Shown: positions 42,181 through 50,961, counted from the stretch's first letter. The stretch: 64,000 bases of DNA from Ectopseudomonas mendocina (GCF_016008875.1 NZ_JADTQG010000015.1:62001-126000), one strand, 5' to 3'. Notes: a model not told the origin generated them from the letters alone. Program-made: numbers and translations.

Positions 42181-43011
42181 ATGGGTATGCATCCCGTACA
42201 GGTGATCGCGGTGACCGGCGGCAAAGGTGGCGTCGGCAAGACCAATGTGTCGGTGAATCTGTCCATGGCCCTGGCCGATCTCGGCCGCCGGGTGATGCTG
42301 ATGGACGCCGACCTGGGCCTGGCCAATGTCGACGTGCTGCTGGGTTTGGCGCCCAAGCGCACGCTGGCCGATGTCATCGCGGGCGAATGCGATCTGCGTG
42401 ATGTCCTGCTGCAGGGGCCGGGGGGCATCCGTATCGTGCCGGCCGCGTCCGGTACGCAGAGCATGGTCAGCCTCACCCCGATGCAGCACGCCGGCCTGAT
42501 CCAGGCGTTCAGCGATATCAGCGAAAATCTTGACGTGCTGGTGATCGACACCGCCGCCGGTATCGGCGATGCGGTGGTCAGCTTCGTTCGCGCGGCGCAG
42601 GAAATCCTCGTGGTGGTATGCGACGAGCCCACTTCGATCACCGACGCCTACGCGCTGATCAAGCTGCTCAACCGCGATCACGGCATCAGCCGCTTCCGCG
42701 TCCTGGCCAACATGGCGCATAGCCCGCAGGAAGGGCGCAATCTCTTTGCTAAGCTGACCAAGGTGACGGATCGCTTCCTTGATGTCGCCCTGCAGTACGT
42801 TGGCGCCGTGCCCTACGATGAGTGTGTGCGTAAAGCCGTGCAGAAACAGCGCGCAGTCTATGAAGCCTTCCCACGCTCCAAGTGCGCTCTGGCGTTCAAG
42901 GCGATAGCTCAGAAGGTTGACACCTGGCCGCTGCCGGCCAATCCCCGTGGCCATCTGGAGTTTTTCGTCGAGCGTCTGGTGCAGCAACCGACCGCAGACT
43001 CGGCTGTATGA
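42181..43011 (+). CDS. fleN: Flagellar number regulator FleN (FlhG), MinD-type ATPase
   Basis: FleN is the MinD/ParA-like ATPase that holds flagellar number at one by binding FleQ and opposing FlhF. In 276 residues, a deviant Walker A GGKGGVGKT lies at 13-21. RVMLMDADLGLANVDVLLGL contains the Walker A' Asp, and VIDTAAGIGD is the switch II/Walker B region. The C-terminal amphipathic tail binds membrane in homologues. The 90-base gap before it contains small hairpins but no clear promoter. The stop overlaps fliA by four bases. Confidence 0.97.
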   Translation: MGMHPVQVIAVTGGKGGVGKTNVSVNLSMALADLGRRVMLMDADLGLANVDVLLGLAPKRTLADVIAGECDLRDVLLQGPGGIRIVPAASGTQSMVSLTPMQHAGLIQAFSDISENLDVLVIDTAAGIGDAVVSFVRAAQEILVVVCDEPTSITDAYALIKLLNRDHGISRFRVLANMAHSPQEGRNLFAKLTKVTDRFLDVALQYVGAVPYDECVRKAVQKQRAVYEAFPRSKCALAFKAIAQKVDTWPLPANPRGHLEFFVERLVQQPTADSAV

Positions 43012-43754
43012 CAGCAGCCTCTGGACTTCGCATGTACAACAAGGCTCAGGCGCAGGACTCCCAGCACCAGTTGATCGAGCGTTATGCTCCGCTGGTCAAG
43101 CGCATCGCCTACCACCTGCTGGCGCGCCTGCCAGCCAGTGTGCAGGTCGATGATCTCATCCAGGCCGGCATGATCGGCCTGCTCGAAGCCTCGCGTAAAT
43201 ATGACTCTGGCAAAGGTGCCAGTTTCGAGACCTTCGCGGGCATTCGCATTCGCGGCTCCATGCTCGATGAGGTGCGCAAGGGCGATTGGGCGCCACGTTC
43301 GGTGCACCGCAACAGCCGCATGGTCAGCGATGCCATTCGTGCCGTCGAAGCAAGAACCGGACGCGACGCTAAAGATCAGGAGGTTGCGGCCGAACTCCAA
43401 TTGAGTCTGGAAGATTACTACGGCATTCTTGGCGACACTTTGGGCAGCCGCCTGTTCAGCTTCGACGACCTGTTGCAGGACGGTGAGCATGGCGGGTTGC
43501 ACGAAGACGCCGAGCACACCCACCTCGAACCTTCGCGGGACCTCGAAGACGAACGCTTCCAGGCGGCCTTGGCCAATGCCATCGCCGGCCTGCCGGAGCG
43601 CGAACGTCTGGTGCTGGCGCTGTATTACGATGAAGAATTGAACTTGAAGGAAATCGGTGAAGTGCTGGGGGTTAGCGAGTCGCGCGTGAGTCAGCTGCAC
43701 AGCCAGTGTGCGGCGCGTCTGCGCTCGCGGCTGAGTGAATGGCGCGCTGGCTGA
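43008..43754 (+). CDS. fliA: Flagellar sigma factor sigma-28, FliA
   Basis: FliA directs transcription of late flagellar genes and is held by FlgM until the hook is finished. In 248 residues, region 2 has YAPLVKRIAYHLLARLPASV and DDLIQAGMIGLLEASRKYDS, followed by FAGIRIRGSMLDEVRKGDWA. Region 4 has LPERERLVLALYYDEELNLK and a helix-turn-helix VLGVSESRVSQLHSQCAARL. The start overlaps fleN (ATGA). Its target promoters in this window are those before fliC and the second fliS, plus a probable one before parP. Confidence 0.97.
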   Translation: MTAASGLRMYNKAQAQDSQHQLIERYAPLVKRIAYHLLARLPASVQVDDLIQAGMIGLLEASRKYDSGKGASFETFAGIRIRGSMLDEVRKGDWAPRSVHRNSRMVSDAIRAVEARTGRDAKDQEVAAELQLSLEDYYGILGDTLGSRLFSFDDLLQDGEHGGLHEDAEHTHLEPSRDLEDERFQAALANAIAGLPERERLVLALYYDEELNLKEIGEVLGVSESRVSQLHSQCAARLRSRLSEWRAG

Positions 43755-43790
43755 ACGCAGCGTACTCGCAGGCAGAAACGGTTTCACGAT

Positions 43791-43817
43791 TAAAGGACGT
43801 AGTTGCAAGCGCAATAC
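43791..43817 (+). promoter_or_regulatory. Weak sigma-28-like site upstream of cheY
   Basis: TAAAGGAC at 43791-43798 matches the FliA -35 element well, but the octamer at the right spacing (CGCAATAC, 43810-43817) matches the -10 at only four of eight places. A cheY promoter is expected in this 98-base gap, and this is the best candidate I can see. Confidence 0.3.
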
Positions 43818-43852
43818 GTTTGGGACTGACGGAGGTCGACTTGGACAAGAAC

Positions 43853-44227
43853 ATGAAAATCCTCATCGTTGACGATTTTTCGACGATGCGACGGATCATC
43901 AAGAACCTCTTGCGGGACTTGGGTTTCACCAACACCGCGGAAGCCGATGACGGCACCTCGGCGCTGCCGATGCTGCAAAGCGGCAGCTTCGACTTTCTGG
44001 TGACCGACTGGAACATGCCCGGCATGACCGGCATCGACCTGCTGCGTGCCGTGCGTGCCGACGAGCGTCTCAAGCACCTGCCGGTGCTGATGGTGACCGC
44101 TGAAGCCAAGCGCGATCAGATCATCGAGGCGGCCCAGGCCGGCGTGAATGGCTACGTGGTCAAACCCTTCACCGCCCAGGTGCTGAAGGAAAAGATCGAA
44201 AAGATCTTCGAGCGGGTCAACGGCTGA
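43853..44227 (+). CDS. cheY: Chemotaxis response regulator CheY
   Basis: CheY carries the signal from CheA to the motor switch. From the ATG at 43853 it is 124 residues: acidic pair Asp7/Asp8, phospho-acceptor Asp52 (LVTDWNMPGMTG), Thr82 (MVTAEAKRD) and Lys104 (YVVKPFTAQ). The ribosome site is informative: GGAGG at 43831-43835 is 17 bases from this ATG but only five from an in-frame TTG at 43841. The TTG start would give an N terminus MDKNMKILIVDDFS, which aligns with enteric CheY (MADKELKFLVVDDFS). The TTG start is therefore a real alternative. Confidence 0.96.
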   Translation: MKILIVDDFSTMRRIIKNLLRDLGFTNTAEADDGTSALPMLQSGSFDFLVTDWNMPGMTGIDLLRAVRADERLKHLPVLMVTAEAKRDQIIEAAQAGVNGYVVKPFTAQVLKEKIEKIFERVNG

Positions 44228-44246
44228 TGCCGGCCGCGAGGGTGCT

Positions 44247-45035
44247 ATGGAACACGATGACTCCACGCTGGGTGACCTCGAGTCGACCCTGAAAAACAAT
44301 GCCCGCGATCTGGTCGATAGCCTCGAACAAGGCAACTTCGGCGCCGCGGTGCAACTGATCAACGAACTCAACAAGGTCCGCGACCGCGGGCTGTATCACG
44401 AAGTCGGCAAACTGACTCGTGAGCTGCACAACGCTATCGTCAACTTTCAGCTCGACCCGCGCATGCCTCATGCTCAGGAGTTGTCGCAGATCGCCGACGC
44501 TACCGAGCGCCTGAACTACGTCGTGACCATGACCGAGAAGGCCGCCAACCGGACCATGGATCTGGTCGAGCAGAGCGCACCGCTAGTCAACGACCTGAGC
44601 GACGAGGCGCACAGCCTGAGCGTCGAGTGGGGCCGCTTCATGCGCCGCGAAATCGGTGCCGATGGTTTTCGCGAGCTGGCCAAGCGTGTCGAATTGTTCC
44701 TCGCCCGTAGCGAGCGAGACGGCGCCAAGCTCTCCGGCCACCTCAACGACATTCTGCTGGCGCAGGACTACCAGGACCTTACCGGTCAGGTCATCAAGCG
44801 TGTCACCCAGTTGGTGACAGAAGTGGAAAGCAACCTGCTCAAGCTGGTGCTCATGGCCAGCCAGGTCGACCGTTTTGCCGGTATTCAGCACGACCACGAA
44901 GTGCTGCGCGCCGAACAGGAACAATTAAAAGAACCATCGCGGGGTGAAGGTCCGCAGATTCATGCCGATAAGCGTGATGACGTTGCCTCCAGCCAGGACG
45001 ATGTCGACGACCTGCTGTCCAGTCTAGGGTTCTAA
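44247..45035 (+). CDS. cheZ: CheY-P phosphatase CheZ
   Basis: CheZ dephosphorylates CheY-P. In 262 residues, two long helices form the four-helix dimer bundle. The active-site helix has ILLAQDYQDLTGQVIKRVTQ, whose Gln and Asp correspond to the catalytic residues of the E. coli enzyme. A flexible linker follows and the C terminus SQDDVDDLLSSLGF is the CheY-docking helix. It lies between cheY and cheA with short gaps (19 and 12 bases), so the three are one operon. Confidence 0.96.
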   Translation: MEHDDSTLGDLESTLKNNARDLVDSLEQGNFGAAVQLINELNKVRDRGLYHEVGKLTRELHNAIVNFQLDPRMPHAQELSQIADATERLNYVVTMTEKAANRTMDLVEQSAPLVNDLSDEAHSLSVEWGRFMRREIGADGFRELAKRVELFLARSERDGAKLSGHLNDILLAQDYQDLTGQVIKRVTQLVTEVESNLLKLVLMASQVDRFAGIQHDHEVLRAEQEQLKEPSRGEGPQIHADKRDDVASSQDDVDDLLSSLGF

Positions 45036-45047
45036 GGAGCACACAAT

Positions 45048-47276
45048 ATGAGCTTCGGCGCCGATGAAGAGATCCTCCAGGATTTCCTGGTAGAGGCCGG
45101 CGAGATTCTCGAACAGTTGTCCGAACAGTTAGTCGAGCTGGAAAGCCGACCGGACGACATGAACCTGCTCAATGCCATCTTTCGCGGTTTCCATACCGTC
45201 AAGGGCGGAGCGGGCTTCCTCCAGCTCAACGAGCTGGTGGAGTGCTGCCATATCGCCGAAAACGTCTTCGACATCCTGCGCAAGGGTGAGCGTCGCGTCG
45301 ATTCGGAGCTGATGGATGTAGTGCTCGAGGCTCTTGATGCAGTCAATGGCATGTTTGGCGAAGTGCGTGAGCGGCGTGAGCCGACGCCCGCGTCGCCTGA
45401 GCTGCTGGCGGCCCTGTCGCGCCTGGCCGAACCGGGTGGCGGCGAAGCGGCCCCTGAACCGGTGCAGCAGGCGCAGCCGCAACCCGAGCCCGAACCGGAG
45501 CCCCAGGCGGTTGCTGCGTCCGTTGCCTCGGGCGATATCACCGACAGCGAATTCGAGCAACTGCTCGACGCGCTGGGTGAGGCGCCGGCTGCCGCTCCGA
45601 GCGCGGAGAGTGCTGCCGGTGACGAGATCACCGATGACGAGTTCGAGTCGCTGCTCGACCAGTTGCACGGCAAAGGGCAGTTCTCCGGCATGGTCGAGAC
45701 GCCTGCTGCGGTCGCTGCCGTTGCCTCTGCGCCGGCTGCTGCCCCGGCAGGCGACGACATAACCGACGACGAATTCGAAGCGCTGCTCGATCAGCTGCAT
45801 GGCAAGGGTCAGTTCTCTGGCGCAGCCGAAGCCGCGGCGCCGGTTGCTGCGGCCGTTGCCGCTGCACCTGTTGCGGCCAGTGACGAGATCACCGACGACG
45901 AGTTCGAGTCGTTGCTCGATCAACTGCACGGCAAGGGCAAGTTCGTGGCGCCCAGCGAGCCGGCGCCGGCCCCGGTGCCTGCGGCCAAACCGGCTGCGGC
46001 GCCCAAGGCCGCCGTACCCGCCAGCCCTGCACCTGCCAAGGCTGAGCCTGCTGCTGCCCGTGCCAGCGCCGCGCCTGCAGCTGCCGAAAAGGCAACGGCG
46101 GCGAGCGAAGCGGAAACCACCGTGCGTGTCGATACCGCGCGCCTCGACGAGATCATGAACATGGTCGGCGAGCTGGTGCTGGTACGTAACCGCCTGGTTC
46201 GCCTGGGGCTCAACAGCGGCGACGAGGCCATGTCCAAGGCCGTGTCGAACCTCGACGTGGTAACGGCTGACCTGCAGACCTCGGTGATGAAGACCCGCAT
46301 GCAGCCGATCAAGAAGGTCTTCGGCCGCTTCCCGCGCCTGGTACGCGACCTGGCGCGCAACCTGAAGAAGGAAATCAACCTCGAACTGGTGGGCGAGGAA
46401 ACCGACCTCGACAAGAACCTGGTCGAGGCGCTGGCCGACCCACTAGTGCACCTGGTGCGCAACGCCGTCGACCACGGCGTGGAAACCCCGGAAGAGCGCG
46501 AGAAGGCCGGCAAGGCGCGCGCTGGTCGCGTGGTGCTGTCCGCCGAGCAGGAAGGCGACCACATCCTCTTGTCGATCACCGATGACGGCAAGGGCATGGA
46601 CGCCGACGTGCTGCGCGCCAAGGCCGTGGAGAAGGGCCTGCTGGACAAGGACGCGGCCGATCGCCTCAACGAGTTCGAATGCTACAACCTGATCTTCGCC
46701 CCGGGTTTCTCGACCAAGACCGAGATTTCCGACGTGTCCGGCCGTGGTGTCGGCATGGATGTGGTCAAGACCAAGATTTCCCAGCTCAACGGCACGGTCA
46801 ACGTGTTCTCGCAGAAGGGCCAGGGTTCGAAGATCATCATCAAGGTGCCGCTGACCCTGGCGATCATGCCGACGCTGATGGTGATGCTGGAGAACCAGGC
46901 GTTCGCCTTCCCGCTGGTCAACGTCAACGAGATCTTCCACCTCGATCTGTCGCGCACCAATGTGGTCGACGGCCAGGAAGTGGTGATCGTGCGCGACAAG
47001 GCGCTGCCGCTGTTCTACCTCAAGCGCTGGCTGGTGCCGCAGGCCTTCCATGAAGGGCAGCGCGAAGGCCACGTGGTGATCCTCACGGTTGGCAGTCAAC
47101 GCATCGGCTTTGTCGTCGATCAATTGGTCGGCCAGGAAGAAGTGGTAATCAAGCCACTGGGCAAGATGCTGCAAGGCACGCCCGGGATGTCTGGCGCCAC
47201 GATCACTGGCGACGGACGCATCGCATTGATTCTCGACGTACCGAGCATGCTCAAGCGCTACGCTCGACGTTTCTGA
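45048..47276 (+). CDS. cheA: Chemotaxis histidine kinase CheA
   Basis: CheA is the array kinase that phosphorylates CheY and CheB. In 742 residues, the P1 Hpt domain has phospho-acceptor His49 (IFRGFHTVKGGAGFL). A long linker rich in Ala, Pro and Glu (about 125-355) holds four repeats, at about 162, 191, 235 and 278, of the form DEITDDEFESLLDQLHGKG. P3 (about 360-425) has VRVDTARLDEIMNMVGELVL. The P4 ATPase has HLVRNAVDHGVETPEEREKA and SGRGVGMDVVKTKISQLNGT. P5 is the C-terminal CheW-like domain. No separate P2 domain is obvious. The repeats may dock ParP and/or CheY; see findings. Confidence 0.97.
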   Translation: MSFGADEEILQDFLVEAGEILEQLSEQLVELESRPDDMNLLNAIFRGFHTVKGGAGFLQLNELVECCHIAENVFDILRKGERRVDSELMDVVLEALDAVNGMFGEVRERREPTPASPELLAALSRLAEPGGGEAAPEPVQQAQPQPEPEPEPQAVAASVASGDITDSEFEQLLDALGEAPAAAPSAESAAGDEITDDEFESLLDQLHGKGQFSGMVETPAAVAAVASAPAAAPAGDDITDDEFEALLDQLHGKGQFSGAAEAAAPVAAAVAAAPVAASDEITDDEFESLLDQLHGKGKFVAPSEPAPAPVPAAKPAAAPKAAVPASPAPAKAEPAAARASAAPAAAEKATAASEAETTVRVDTARLDEIMNMVGELVLVRNRLVRLGLNSGDEAMSKAVSNLDVVTADLQTSVMKTRMQPIKKVFGRFPRLVRDLARNLKKEINLELVGEETDLDKNLVEALADPLVHLVRNAVDHGVETPEEREKAGKARAGRVVLSAEQEGDHILLSITDDGKGMDADVLRAKAVEKGLLDKDAADRLNEFECYNLIFAPGFSTKTEISDVSGRGVGMDVVKTKISQLNGTVNVFSQKGQGSKIIIKVPLTLAIMPTLMVMLENQAFAFPLVNVNEIFHLDLSRTNVVDGQEVVIVRDKALPLFYLKRWLVPQAFHEGQREGHVVILTVGSQRIGFVVDQLVGQEEVVIKPLGKMLQGTPGMSGATITGDGRIALILDVPSMLKRYARRF
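45531..45960 (+). repeat. Four in-frame repeats in the CheA linker
   Basis: Units begin near 45531, 45618, 45750 and 45879 and encode GDITDSEFEQLLDALGEA, then three close copies of D[ED]ITDDEFE[SA]LLDQLHGKG. The spacing is irregular (87, 132 and 129 bases), with Ala/Pro/Val spacers between. The DNA is less conserved than the protein, which points to selection on the peptide rather than a recent DNA expansion. Confidence 0.85.
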
Positions 47277-47321
47277 TGTTTCGCGGCGCGGGCCATGGCT
47301 TCGCGCCGTCTAGGAGTGTGT

Positions 47322-48449
47322 ATGGCTGTTAAGGTTCTGGTGGTGGACGACTCCGGTTTCTTCCGCCGGCGCGTCTCGGAAATCCTGTCTGCTGACCCCA
47401 GCATTCAGGTCGTGGGCACGGCCACCAATGGGCGTGAAGCCATCGATCAGGCGTTGGCGCTCAAGCCGGACGTGGTCACCATGGATTACGAGATGCCGAT
47501 GATGGACGGCATCACCGCGGTGCGAAACATCATGCAGCGCTGCCCGACGCCGGTACTGATGTTCTCCTCGCTGACCCACGAAGGCGCGCGGGTGACCCTC
47601 GATGCGCTGGACGCCGGCGCAGTGGATTTCCTGCCGAAGAACTTCGAAGACATCTCGCGTAACCCCGAGAAGGTCAAGCAGATGCTCTGCGAGAAGGTGC
47701 ACAGCATCGCGCGCAGCAACCGTCGTTTCAGCTCGGCTGCGGCGGCTCCGGCGCCGACTGCGGCCAGTCCGAGCGCGGCGCCGATTAGTCGTCCGGCCGT
47801 TTCGACGCGACCTGCGGCACCGGCTCCTGCTCCCGCAGCTCCTGCACGTACTGGTGGTGCAGCGGTTTCGTCTGCGCCCAAGCGCAAGGCTTACAAGCTG
47901 GTGGCCATCGGCACGTCCACAGGTGGCCCGGTGGCGTTGCAGCGCGTACTGACCCAGTTGCCGGCTAATTTCCCGGCGCCGTTGGTGCTGATCCAGCACA
48001 TGCCGGCTGCCTTCACCAAGGCCTTCGCCGAACGCCTGGACAAGCTGTGCCGCATCCAGGTCAAGGAAGCCGAGGACGGCGATATCCTGCGTCCCGGCCT
48101 GGCGCTGCTGGCGCCAGGCGGTAAGCAGATGATGGTGGATGCGCGCGGCGCGGTGAAAATCCTGCCGGGCGACGAACGCCTCAACTACAAGCCCTGCGTC
48201 GATATCACCTTCGGTTCTGCAGCCAAGTCCTATGGCGACAAGGTATTGGCGGTGGTGCTGACCGGCATGGGCGCCGATGGCCGTGAGGGCGCGCGCCTGC
48301 TCAAGCAGGGCGGCAGCCAGGTGTGGGCGCAGGATGAGGCGAGCTGCGTGATCTATGGCATGCCCATGGCGGTGGTCAAGGCCAATCTGGCCGATGCGGT
48401 CTACGGTCTGGACGATATCGGCCGGCATCTGACCGAGGCCTGCCAGTGA
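47322..48449 (+). CDS. cheB: Chemoreceptor methylesterase/response regulator CheB
   Basis: CheB removes methyl groups from chemoreceptors when phosphorylated by CheA. From the ATG at 47322, with TAGGAG five bases upstream, it has 375 residues. The REC domain has acceptor Asp in DVVTMDYEMPMMDG. A Pro/Ala-rich linker (about 140-190) is followed by the methylesterase domain with catalytic Ser (IGTSTGGPVALQ), His (LIQHMPAAFTKAFAERLD) and Asp (LTGMGADGREGARLLK). An ATG at 47295 is rejected because it has no ribosome site. No cheR lies here; in Pseudomonas it is typically near flgM. Confidence 0.96.
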   Translation: MAVKVLVVDDSGFFRRRVSEILSADPSIQVVGTATNGREAIDQALALKPDVVTMDYEMPMMDGITAVRNIMQRCPTPVLMFSSLTHEGARVTLDALDAGAVDFLPKNFEDISRNPEKVKQMLCEKVHSIARSNRRFSSAAAAPAPTAASPSAAPISRPAVSTRPAAPAPAPAAPARTGGAAVSSAPKRKAYKLVAIGTSTGGPVALQRVLTQLPANFPAPLVLIQHMPAAFTKAFAERLDKLCRIQVKEAEDGDILRPGLALLAPGGKQMMVDARGAVKILPGDERLNYKPCVDITFGSAAKSYGDKVLAVVLTGMGADGREGARLLKQGGSQVWAQDEASCVIYGMPMAVVKANLADAVYGLDDIGRHLTEACQ

Positions 48450-48474
48450 CGATGCTTAAGCCGGGAACATGCGT

Positions 48475-49215
48475 ATGGATGTACTGAGCCTGATCGGCGT
48501 CATCCTGGCGTTCGTTGCCATTCTGGGCGGCAATTATCTGGAAGGCGGTAATGCCGGGGCGCTGCTCAACGGCCCGGCCGCGCTGATCGTCATTGGCGGT
48601 ACGCTGGGTGCGGCTTTCCTGCAAGCGCCCGTCCAGGTGTTCAAGCGTGCCATGGGTATCCTGCGCTGGATTTTCTTTCCGCCGCGTATCGACCTGATCG
48701 GTGGCATCAACCGCGTGGTTGGCTGGAGCATGGTGGCGCGCAAGGAAGGTCTGCTTGGCCTGGAGTCGGTGGCCGATGCCGAGCCTGACCCCTATGCGCG
48801 TAAAGGTCTGCAACTGCTGGTCGACGGCGCCGAGCCCGAGTCCATTCGCAGCATTCTGGAGGTCGATCTCTACACCCAGGAAGCGCGTGATATACAGGCC
48901 GCCAAGGTATTCGAGAGCATGGGCGGCTACGCGCCGACCATCGGCATCATAGGTGCCGTGATGGGCCTGATTCACGTGATGGGCAACCTGGCCGATCCGA
49001 GCATGCTCGGCAGCGGTATTGCCGTGGCGTTCGTCGCTACCATCTACGGCGTCGGCTTCGCCAACCTTTTGCTGTTGCCGGCTGGTAACAAGCTCAAGTC
49101 CATCGCGCTGCGCCAGTCGCGTTACCGCGAGATGCTCCTCGAAGGCATCCTGTCCATCGCCGAGGGTGAGAACCCGCGCTCCATCGAACTGAAGCTGCAA
49201 GGCTTCATGGACTGA
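48475..49215 (+). CDS. motC: Flagellar stator protein MotC (MotA-type)
   Basis: MotC is the proton-channel partner of MotD in the second Pseudomonas stator, needed for swarming. From ATG 48475 it has 246 residues, as in P. aeruginosa, starting MDVLSLIGVILAFVAILGGN. It has four membrane segments (about 4-20, 30-48, 150-170, 180-200) and a cytoplasmic loop. ARDIQAAKVFESMGGYAPTI is MotA-typical. An ATG at 48469 is also possible, but GGGA stands eight bases before 48475 and only two before 48469. motD starts 12 bases after the stop. Confidence 0.94.
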   Translation: MDVLSLIGVILAFVAILGGNYLEGGNAGALLNGPAALIVIGGTLGAAFLQAPVQVFKRAMGILRWIFFPPRIDLIGGINRVVGWSMVARKEGLLGLESVADAEPDPYARKGLQLLVDGAEPESIRSILEVDLYTQEARDIQAAKVFESMGGYAPTIGIIGAVMGLIHVMGNLADPSMLGSGIAVAFVATIYGVGFANLLLLPAGNKLKSIALRQSRYREMLLEGILSIAEGENPRSIELKLQGFMD

Positions 49216-49227
49216 TGGAGGCATGGC

Positions 49228-50034
49228 ATGGCACGCAGGCGGCAACATGAAGAGCACGAGAATCACGAGCGCTGGCTGGTGTCCTACGCCGACTTCATCA
49301 CCTTGCTCTTCGCCTTCTTCGTGGTGATGTATTCGATCTCTTCGATCAACGAAGGCAAGTACAAGATCCTCTCGGAGTCGCTGACTGGCGTATTCAACCA
49401 GCCGGATCGCTCGATCAAGCCGATTCCGGTCGGTGAGGAACGGCCGCGTACCAGCGAGCCGGACAACACCGCGGTGGACGATCCGAGTTCGGACTCGAAC
49501 TTGCAGAGCATCGCCTCCAGCGTGCGTGAGGCCTTTGGTGATCTGATCCAGAGCGATCAGCTGACCGTACGCGGCAACGAGATGTGGATCGAGATCGAGC
49601 TCAGCTCCAGCCTGCTGTTTCCCAGCGGCGACGCGATTCCGAACAACCAGGCATTCGACATTATCGAGAAGGTCGCCAAAATCCTGGCGCCGTACCAGAA
49701 CCCGGTCAAGGTCGAAGGTTTCACCGATAACCTGCCGATCCAGACGCCCCAGTATCCGACCAACTGGGAGCTATCTTCGGCGCGCGCGTCGAGCATCGTG
49801 CGTATGCTGGCCATGGATGGCGTCGATCCTTCGCGTCTGGCCGCAGTGGGTTATGGCGAATTTCAACCGGTGGCCGACAACGCCACCGCAGAGGGCAGGG
49901 GGCGAAACCGTCGGGTCGTGCTGGTGATTTCCCGCAACCTCGACACGCGACGTGGCGCTGGCAGCGCCGCAGCCCAGTCCGATGCTGGCACGCAACCTGC
50001 ACCGGCGTCTGCGTCGGGGGTTCCACAGTCGTGA
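49228..50034 (+). CDS. motD: Flagellar stator protein MotD (MotB-type)
   Basis: MotD anchors the stator to peptidoglycan and carries the proton-binding aspartate. In 268 residues, a membrane segment at about 18-40 contains Asp22 in WLVSYADFITLLFAFFVVMY. A plug/linker follows, then the OmpA-like domain (about 115-240) with VEGFTDNLPIQTPQYPTNWE and LSSARASSIVRMLAMDGVDP and the motif GYGEFQPVADNATAEGRGRN. It is paired with motC. The next gene begins 82 bases later. Confidence 0.95.
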   Translation: MARRRQHEEHENHERWLVSYADFITLLFAFFVVMYSISSINEGKYKILSESLTGVFNQPDRSIKPIPVGEERPRTSEPDNTAVDDPSSDSNLQSIASSVREAFGDLIQSDQLTVRGNEMWIEIELSSSLLFPSGDAIPNNQAFDIIEKVAKILAPYQNPVKVEGFTDNLPIQTPQYPTNWELSSARASSIVRMLAMDGVDPSRLAAVGYGEFQPVADNATAEGRGRNRRVVLVISRNLDTRRGAGSAAAQSDAGTQPAPASASGVPQS

Positions 50035-50116
50035 GCCGTCAAATCCCAGTCGCCCGCTGCGTGCGTGCGACAGCCATTCTCGGCCTGAGCGCCTCTTGCC
50101 GGGAGGATGAGAGAAG

Positions 50117-50905
50117 ATGAAAGTCTGGGCAGTAGCCAATCAGAAGGGCGGGGTCGGCAAGACCACCACCTCCATCGCGCTGGCGGGCCTGTTGGCCGAC
50201 GCCGGCAAGCGTGTGATCGTCGTCGATCTTGACCCGCATGGGTCGATGACCAGTTATTTCGGCCATGATCCCGATACGCTGGAGCACAGTTGCTTCGATC
50301 TGTTCCTGCACCACGGCAATGTGCCGCAAGGCCTGCCCAAGCAGCTGTTGCACGGCACCAGCCACGAGAATATCTCGCTGCTGCCGTCGAGCACCGCGCT
50401 GGCTACGCTCGAGCGCCAGTCGCCGGGGCAGAACGGCCTGGGGCTGGTGATCGCCAAGAGCCTGGCGCAGCTGTGGGAGGATTTCGATCACGCCATCATC
50501 GACAGCCCGCCATTGCTCGGCGTCCTGATGGTCAATGCCCTGGCGGCCAGCCAGCAGTTGGCGATCCCGGTGCAGACCGAGTTCCTCGCGGTAAAAGGCC
50601 TGGAGCGCATGATCACCACGCTGGCCATGATCAACCGTTCGCGCAAGCAGGCGCTGCCTTACACCATTGTGCCGACGCTGTTCGATCGTCGGACCCAGGC
50701 GTCGATGAGCACGCTACGTGTGCTGCGCAACACCTATCCCGAACACCTGTGGCAGGCCTACATTCCGGTCGATACGCGCTTGCGCGATGCCAGCCGGGCA
50801 GGGCGTACGCCTTCGCAGTTCGATGCCAACAGCCGTGGCGTGATCGCCTATCGGGCGCTGCTCAAGCACCTGCTCAGTCACCAGCCGGCGGCGCAGGTGG
50901 CTTGA
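50117..50905 (+). CDS. parC: ParA-type ATPase ParC (chemotaxis array positioning)
   Basis: A 262-residue ParA/MinD-family ATPase in the chemotaxis cluster. In Vibrio its homologue ParC places chemosensory arrays at the cell pole, working with ParP. Walker A is NQKGGVGKTTTSIALAGLL, Walker A' is VIVVDLDPHGSMTSYFG and the switch region is HAIIDSPPLLGVLMVNALAA. Unlike plasmid ParA there is no ParB partner nearby. The ParP gene follows after 86 bases. Confidence 0.92.
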   Translation: MKVWAVANQKGGVGKTTTSIALAGLLADAGKRVIVVDLDPHGSMTSYFGHDPDTLEHSCFDLFLHHGNVPQGLPKQLLHGTSHENISLLPSSTALATLERQSPGQNGLGLVIAKSLAQLWEDFDHAIIDSPPLLGVLMVNALAASQQLAIPVQTEFLAVKGLERMITTLAMINRSRKQALPYTIVPTLFDRRTQASMSTLRVLRNTYPEHLWQAYIPVDTRLRDASRAGRTPSQFDANSRGVIAYRALLKHLLSHQPAAQVA

Positions 50906-50933
50906 AATGAGCGTCTGTGTTGAACTGCGTCAC

Positions 50934-50961
50934 TCAAGTCGCAGCAGGCTGCGGCCGATAG
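50934..50961 (+). promoter_or_regulatory. Probable sigma-28 promoter before parP
   Basis: GCCGATAG at 50954-50961 matches the FliA -10 at seven of eight places; TCAAGTCG at 50934-50941 is a fair -35, but the spacer is 12 rather than 11 bases. It would drive parP, cheW and the DUF2802 gene as a late unit. Confidence 0.45.

Noticed and set aside
40522..42987. An 821-codon open frame on the minus strand opposite flhF and fleN
   Set aside because: It is antisense to genes with clear family motifs, has a His/Gln/Arg/Leu-rich composition typical of the complement of GC-rich coding DNA, and shows no domain.
45618..45960. CheA repeats as a DNA tandem repeat or CRISPR-like array
   Set aside because: Spacing is irregular, the bases vary at synonymous positions and the repeats are in frame, so these are protein-level repeats.
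50117..50905. The ParA-like gene as a chromosome or plasmid partition system
   Set aside because: No ParB gene or parS-like repeats nearby; its place between motD and a CheW-domain protein fits ParC of chemosensory array positioning.
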